Assembly: GCF_017875235.1 (NCBI RefSeq)
Contig: NZ_JAGGMI010000001.1
Coordinates: 124,001-188,000 of the forward strand
Source: Asticcacaulis solisilvae
GTDB taxonomy: Bacteria > Pseudomonadota > Alphaproteobacteria > Caulobacterales > Caulobacteraceae
Length of the DNA: 64,000 nt
Direction of reading: 5' to 3'
Shown: positions 60,270 through 64,000 of the stretch, piece by piece
Position numbering within the stretch: the stretch's first letter is position 1
How the letters are laid out: every line of letters starts with the position of its first letter
Position numbers and translations under genes: made by a program
The notes under the pieces: model-generated
Databases searched by the model: none
Seen by the model: only the letters and a program-made list of their open reading frames with translations
What the model was told of the DNA's origin: nothing

Positions 60270-61025
60270 TTACACCTCCAGAAGCGTTATATGGCGCAGC
60301 AGGGCCATCAGGCGCACGCGCGTGGCGGCGTCCGCCCGGCCCTCGATCTCGGTGCCGATGACTTCGGGCAGCCAGTGGCGCTGAAAGGCGCGCACGATCG
60401 TCAGGGTTTCGTCGTCATAGGGCCCGCCGCCCAGTACATTGTAGCCAAGCTTGCCCAGTGCCGATTGCAGTGAAAAGACACCGAGGCCCTCGTCGCCCGG
60501 CCCTAACGGCGGCCCCATGGCGCCGGCCGGCGGCAGGTCGGGCTCGACCCACAGGCCATGGCCGTGATCGGCCAGCGTCTTCCACGGAAAGCGCTCACCC
60601 GGATCTTCCTTGCGCGCAGGAGCGACATCGGAATGGCCGAGGATACGACTGTCGGCGATGTCCCAGCGTTCGCGGATGCCGTCGAGCAGACCGATGACCG
60701 CGTCAATCTGGATCGCCGGAAAGTCACGATAGCCGAACTCATGGCCGGGATTGACGATCTCGACGCCGATCGAGCAGCCATTGATGTCGGTCTCGCCGCG
60801 CCAGTAGGAAACACCGGCGTGCCAGGCGCGGCGCTCTTCGGGCACCAGGGCGTAGACCGAACCGTCTTCGTCAACGACATAGTGGGCCGAGACTTTGGCG
60901 TCGGGATCCAAGAGACGGTCGAGCGCGGCCTTGGCCGTCTCCATGCCGGTGTAATGGAGAACCACCATGTCAGGCGGCCCTTTGCGTTCATTGAAATTGG
61001 GCGAAGGCTTATCGATCAGGGACAT
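60270..61025 (-). CDS. N-acetylmuramoyl-L-alanine amidase, AmpD/AmiD family
   Basis: The enzyme cleaves the bond between MurNAc and L-Ala in peptidoglycan or its fragments. The product (about 251 residues) has an amidase_2 domain (about 12-160) with the zinc His in MVVLHYTGM, the region WHAGVSYWRGETDINGCSIGVEIVN and GHSDVAPARKEDPGERFPW, and a C-terminal peptidoglycan-binding helix domain (LQSALGKLGYNVLGGG...IVRAFQRHWLPE). There is no signal peptide, which favours a cytoplasmic recycling role like AmpD, though AmiD-like enzymes share the two-domain plan. A Met four codons upstream (61037) is an alternative start. Confidence 0.88.
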   Translation of the reverse strand: MSLIDKPSPNFNERKGPPDMVVLHYTGMETAKAALDRLLDPDAKVSAHYVVDEDGSVYALVPEERRAWHAGVSYWRGETDINGCSIGVEIVNPGHEFGYRDFPAIQIDAVIGLLDGIRERWDIADSRILGHSDVAPARKEDPGERFPWKTLADHGHGLWVEPDLPPAGAMGPPLGPGDEGLGVFSLQSALGKLGYNVLGGGPYDDETLTIVRAFQRHWLPEVIGTEIEGRADAATRVRLMALLRHITLLEV

Positions 61026-61042
61026 GCGCCCAGCCATACCGT

Positions 61043-61074
61043 AATGTGTGCAAAAGTGTCAGCGGTTTTTCGCA
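61043..61074. repeat. Fragment of RIME-like repeat
   Basis: GCAAAAGTGTCAGCGGTTTTTCGC resembles the AAAAGTGTAAGCGGTTTTCGC hairpin of the repeats at 13370 and 37693. Only this part is recognisable. Confidence 0.4.
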
Positions 61075-61083
61075 GGCCGTTTG

Positions 61084-61815
61084 CTAAGATTTCGTCGCCT
61101 TGATCACCAGAAAATCGGTGACCAGCGCCGTGACCTTGCCGTCCGCGGCATAGCCAACCCACGAGGTGTAAAAGCCATCGCCCCAGCCACTCGAGAACAT
61201 GGCGATATTGTTGGCTGGGCCCGCTTCGGGCATCAAAAGGAACAGGTGCGGCAGATGCCTTGCGCCTTCGACTTCGCCGTCGCTGATCCACGAATCGGAC
61301 AGGTCCTCATACTCCGAACTGGTAGCGCCCTTGTACCGGTCATTCAGCCAACGAAATGCATCGACGTCACCGAACGCGCCGGTCCCGGCATCGACGCCAT
61401 AGCCATAGACCTCCTTGTCCTTCAGCGTCTTCAGCGACTGCCCGGGAATCAGCGCCATCTCCCAGCGGGTGGCGGGAGTATCGGAGAAGTCCACCCGCGC
61501 CAGGGCGACGCGGTAATGGTCCTTGCCGACTTCGGCGACCGCCAGCCGGACCGGGTAGTCTCCCGGCGGCACCTGAAAGGTAAAAGCCTCGGCATCGAGA
61601 TAGATAAAGGGATCGACGGCAACGATACGGCCGCTGGTGACCTTCAGCCGGCCTGCTTCGACCACCTGAACGCCAACGCTACCCTGCTGATCCGGCAAGG
61701 TCGTCGTAAAGCCGGGGCGGAAAGCGCCGTCCAGAATGTCCGGATCGGCCGCAACCTGTGCATGGCCCGTCAATGGCGCGACCATCGCCATAAGCGTCAT
61801 CAGGAAAGACTTCAT
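61084..61815 (-). CDS. Secreted DUF4241 protein
   Basis: The 243-residue product has a signal peptide (about residues 1-20, ending LTGHAQ) and the DUF4241 pattern: VVEAGRLKVTSGRIVAVDPFIYLD, then VPPGDYPVRLAVAEV, RVALARVDFSDTPATRWEMAL and a C-terminal WGDGFYTSWVGYAADGKVTALVTDF. Function unknown. The Met at 61815 is preferred since AGGAGG lies at correct spacing, not the Met at 61821. It is 10 bp after the serine hydrolase gene. Confidence 0.85.
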   Translation of the reverse strand: MKSFLMTLMAMVAPLTGHAQVAADPDILDGAFRPGFTTTLPDQQGSVGVQVVEAGRLKVTSGRIVAVDPFIYLDAEAFTFQVPPGDYPVRLAVAEVGKDHYRVALARVDFSDTPATRWEMALIPGQSLKTLKDKEVYGYGVDAGTGAFGDVDAFRWLNDRYKGATSSEYEDLSDSWISDGEVEGARHLPHLFLLMPEAGPANNIAMFSSGWGDGFYTSWVGYAADGKVTALVTDFLVIKATKS

Positions 61816-61825
61816 GCGCATCCTC

Positions 61826-62953
61826 CTATTGTAGCGTTTTCAGCAGTAGGGCCGCTGTCGCTTCGGCCGAGCCATCGCCGGTCAGGGCCACCGCCGCGAA
61901 CGCCTTATCGGCCGGCGAATAGACCACCACCGCCTTGACGCCCGGTGCGCCACCGCTGTGGCCGAGCCACAGGATGGGTGCGTCGCCAGGCTTGACCGGC
62001 GGCCGGTAGACCATGACGCCCTGGCCATAATACATCGGTTGGCCGAACATCGGATAGGGCGCGTCGAACATGTCCTGGACGGTTTCCGGCTTTAGCAGGC
62101 GCCCGGACAAAAGCCCTTGCCACACGGCGATCATCGACAGGCTTGAGGCGGCGATGCCGCCGGCCGGCCCCGGTACACGCATGTCGATGGCCTTTTCCTG
62201 CGACTGCGACACCAGAGGTTCAATATCGGCAAGGGCGTCGTCCGGCGTAATGACGCGGATATCCTTCAGGCCAAGCCGGTCGATAATCCCTTCGGTCACG
62301 ACCCGGGCGTAGGGCTTGCCCTCGACCTTTTCGAGGATCGCGCCCAGCAGGGTGTAGCCGGAGTTGCTGTAGCGCCAGTTTTCTCCCGGGCAGAACATGG
62401 CGCCGTGGCGTTTCAGAACCTTTAGCTCCTCGTCGAGGGTCAGCTTTCTAGAACCCTTGCGGACCACCAGGTCCTCATTGGCACTGAACAGGCCGCTGGT
62501 GTGGTAAAGGAGGTGACCGACAGTGATGACATCGCCATTGGGCACGCCGTCGATCCATTTCGACACCGGATCTTCCAGCTTCAGTTTTCCGGCCTCGGCG
62601 GCCTGAAGGATGGCGATAGCGGTAAAGGTCTTGCCGGCGCTGGCCCAGTAGTAGAGTTTCGGGCTGTCGGCCTGATGCCAGCGCCCTTCCGGTGTGCCGA
62701 CGGCGGCATCGAGCGAGGCAGCGTGGGTCAGTTCCCTGGCCTGGGTGAAGGTCGCGGACAGCCTGGCCGCCAGCGGCGTTGGCGCTGCGCCTTCAGGCCA
62801 ATCCGGCAGGGCGCCCAGGTTCAAAGGCGCGGCATAGCGCGGCGCTCCGGCATAGGGTTTGACCGACGAACAGACGACCGGCTTGTAATCGCCGGCGTGC
62901 GCCACGCTGGCCGCCAGCATGATGACAGCGGCGAGCCCCATCGCTTTGCGCAT
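61826..62953 (-). CDS. Secreted serine hydrolase, class C beta-lactamase/PBP-like
   Basis: The 375-residue product has a signal peptide (about 1-20, ending SVAHA) and the penicilloyl-serine transferase layout: the SxxK motif in YYWASAGKTFTAIAIL, YSNSGYTLLGAIL for the Tyr motif, and HSGGAPGVKAVVVY for the K/HxG motif. Members include esterases, D-aminopeptidases and AmpC relatives; real beta-lactamase activity cannot be claimed. The ATG lies 2 bases beyond the T run of a terminator hairpin and has no clear ribosome site. A Met at 62941 is an alternative. Confidence 0.88.
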   Translation of the reverse strand: MRKAMGLAAVIMLAASVAHAGDYKPVVCSSVKPYAGAPRYAAPLNLGALPDWPEGAAPTPLAARLSATFTQARELTHAASLDAAVGTPEGRWHQADSPKLYYWASAGKTFTAIAILQAAEAGKLKLEDPVSKWIDGVPNGDVITVGHLLYHTSGLFSANEDLVVRKGSRKLTLDEELKVLKRHGAMFCPGENWRYSNSGYTLLGAILEKVEGKPYARVVTEGIIDRLGLKDIRVITPDDALADIEPLVSQSQEKAIDMRVPGPAGGIAASSLSMIAVWQGLLSGRLLKPETVQDMFDAPYPMFGQPMYYGQGVMVYRPPVKPGDAPILWLGHSGGAPGVKAVVVYSPADKAFAAVALTGDGSAEATAALLLKTLQ

Positions 62954-62955
62954 TG

Positions 62956-62984
62956 AAAAACCCCGTGCAGTGCCTGCACGGGGT
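62956..62984 (-). terminator. Rho-independent terminator between 63029 gene and serine hydrolase
   Basis: On the minus strand ACCCCGTGCA pairs with TGCACGGGGT over a 5-base loop, followed by a run of T that ends two bases before the ATG of the serine hydrolase gene. It lies 44 bp after the stop of the 63029 gene. Confidence 0.88.
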
Positions 62985-63028
62985 TATCTCTACCGATTCC
63001 GGTAAAAAGATGACTTCAGGTTGAAGCT

Positions 63029-63283
63029 TTAATAAACGCTCCAGGTCGAGCCGGTCTTGCGGGCTTCGTAGATGCCCTTGCCGTCGTCTTTGGGCTTGTC
63101 CTGCCCGCGCACAAAGACGCGGACCGGCTTGCGGGTCACGAAGGCCGCCAGCGCCATCAGCGCAAGGGCGGCGGCGCCGACCACCGCGACCGAAGCCGCG
63201 AAGACGACCAGAAGCGCGATCCCGGCGAGTACCGCCAGGCCAAGCGCCGTCATTGAAACGATATGCAGAACGCGCGACACCAT
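63029..63283 (-). CDS. Small membrane protein of unknown function
   Basis: The 84-residue product has a basic start (MVSRVLHIVS), two hydrophobic helices nearly joined (TALGLAVLAGIALLVVFAAS and VAVVGAAALALMALAAFV) and a charged tail (RKPVRVFVRGQDKPKDDGKGIYEARK). The Met at 63283 has an ideal AGGAGGA ribosome site; upstream Met codons in the frame (for instance 63355) lack one. Function unknown. It ends in a strong terminator. Confidence 0.78.
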   Translation of the reverse strand: MVSRVLHIVSMTALGLAVLAGIALLVVFAASVAVVGAAALALMALAAFVTRKPVRVFVRGQDKPKDDGKGIYEARKTGSTWSVY

Positions 63284-63525
63284 GTTCCTCCTGCGGACCT
63301 GCCCCCACGGCTGATACGAACGCTTGAATGAAGCAAAGGACGGATTATTGGTCATTACTCTTGAACCTTGAACTGACAGGCCATGATACGCGGCGCTTGC
63401 TGCTACAAGATTGTCACGAAACAGCCTCGCGTCAACCTCTCCACCATCAAACAGAGCGAATTTTAATTTTTTTATAACCATACGGCGTGGCTTTTTCATT
63501 GCACTGCAAATCCCCTTGCGGGCGA

Positions 63526-64000
63526 TCACATTGTCGTGCTGTCAGCCATTCTCTCCTTCATGATGCCGTCAAAGGCCAGATTTATGCGCGCGGCCTTCTG
63601 GGTGTAGAGGGTTTCGAAGTCCGGCGGCAGCCCGCGCGCGCGGATACGATCGGGGTGGACGTCGCTCAGGCGCAGGCGGCGGGCCTTACGCACCTCCTCG
63701 TCGCTGGCGTGGGGTTCGATCCCCAGAATGACGTACGGGTCTTCGGTGTCGGCCGGCACATAGCCCGATCGAATGCTGCGGTAGGTCGTCGATTTCAGCC
63801 CGAACAGGCGTGAAACCGTTTCGAGGTAGGTTTCCTCCTCGTGCGTCAGATAGCCGTCGGCAACGGCGATGTGGAACAGGCCTTCCAGAACGTCTTCCAG
63901 GATCTGCGGGCAACTCGAATAGCGCTTGGCCAGGCGCTTGGCGTAGGATTCAAAACCGTGCGGCGTCTGGCGCGCCAACTCATAGAGGCGCAGGACATCG
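63526..64000 (-). CDS. DjlA-like TerB/J-domain protein (5' end outside window)
   Basis: The visible 158 residues contain the end of a TerB-like helical domain (VLEGLFHIAVADGYLTHEEETYLETVSRLFGL) and a C-terminal J domain (DPYVILGIEPHASDEEVRKARRLRLSDVHPDRI) with the HPD motif intact. The J domain stimulates DnaK-type chaperones. The order TerB-J is that of DjlA, which has an N-terminal membrane anchor; that part would lie beyond the window. The frame is open to position 64000. Confidence 0.88.
   Translation of the reverse strand, partial: DVLRLYELARQTPHGFESYAKRLAKRYSSCPQILEDVLEGLFHIAVADGYLTHEEETYLETVSRLFGLKSTTYRSIRSGYVPADTEDPYVILGIEPHASDEEVRKARRLRLSDVHPDRIRARGLPPDFETLYTQKAARINLAFDGIMKERMADSTTM

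Overview
The window is a stretch of chromosome from an alphaproteobacterium, most probably a member of the Caulobacterales (Caulobacter/Asticcacaulis/Brevundimonas group). The reasons are the gene order fliM-fliL facing flgF-flgG-flgA-flgH with a consensus sigma-54 promoter, a PhaR/PhaA/PhaB polyhydroxybutyrate locus, an RpoH of Caulobacter type, a MurE with the diaminopimelate-type DNPR motif, and high-GC coding sequence. The genus is an inference; no 16S gene is present. Nearly all of the window is core chromosome. Accessory material is limited to a toxin-antitoxin pair and several families of short palindromic repeats.

Layout. 1-5.1 kb: flagellar genes (partial fliM, fliL, then the rod/ring operon flgFGAH). 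5.4-9.5 kb: pyrD, a SixA-type phosphatase, a methyltransferase, gloB and a secreted protein. 9.6-13.2 kb: phaB, phaA and the regulator phaR, with two structured repeats and two candidate PhaR operators. 13.2-17.9 kb: envelope glycosylation (DPM1-type and rhamnosyl-type GT2 enzymes, an ArnT-like membrane transferase). 17.9-23.8 kb: thrS, yidD, an IscU-like scaffold, cysS and folE. 24-31.7 kb: two orphan exbD genes, one coupled to a lipoprotein resembling the periplasmic part of ExbD; a GH28 enzyme; an SPFH/ribbon-helix-helix operon; an RluD-type pseudouridine synthase; rpoH. 31.7-41.2 kb: a pseudo-receiver protein, purA with a tandemly repeated 3' end, a MarR/membrane-protein pair, serC, two paralogous secreted proteins with matching promoters, thiD, folP and a dehydrogenase. 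41.2-59.1 kb: the division and cell-wall cluster on the minus strand. 59.4-64 kb: rnpB, an amidase, a serine hydrolase and a partial DjlA-like gene.

The cell-wall cluster runs mraZ-rsmH-ftsL-ftsI-murE-murF-mraY-murD, then ftsW, murG, murC and murB. It is tightly coupled at its 5' end. It is interrupted later by a Crp-family regulator, a response regulator, an AI-2E transporter, a ParDE-like module and a GFA-family gene. It stops after murB without ddl, ftsQ, ftsA or ftsZ. A triple TGGG direct repeat with a 10-bp period upstream of mraZ looks like a textbook MraZ operator.

The least explained material is small. It comprises several families of palindromic intergenic repeats, three of which supply the stop codon of an adjoining reading frame; base-paired arms that vary together between copies; a 77-bp tandem array derived from the purA 3' end; and the ExbD-like lipoprotein. 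I did not find a clear new defence system or large mobile element.
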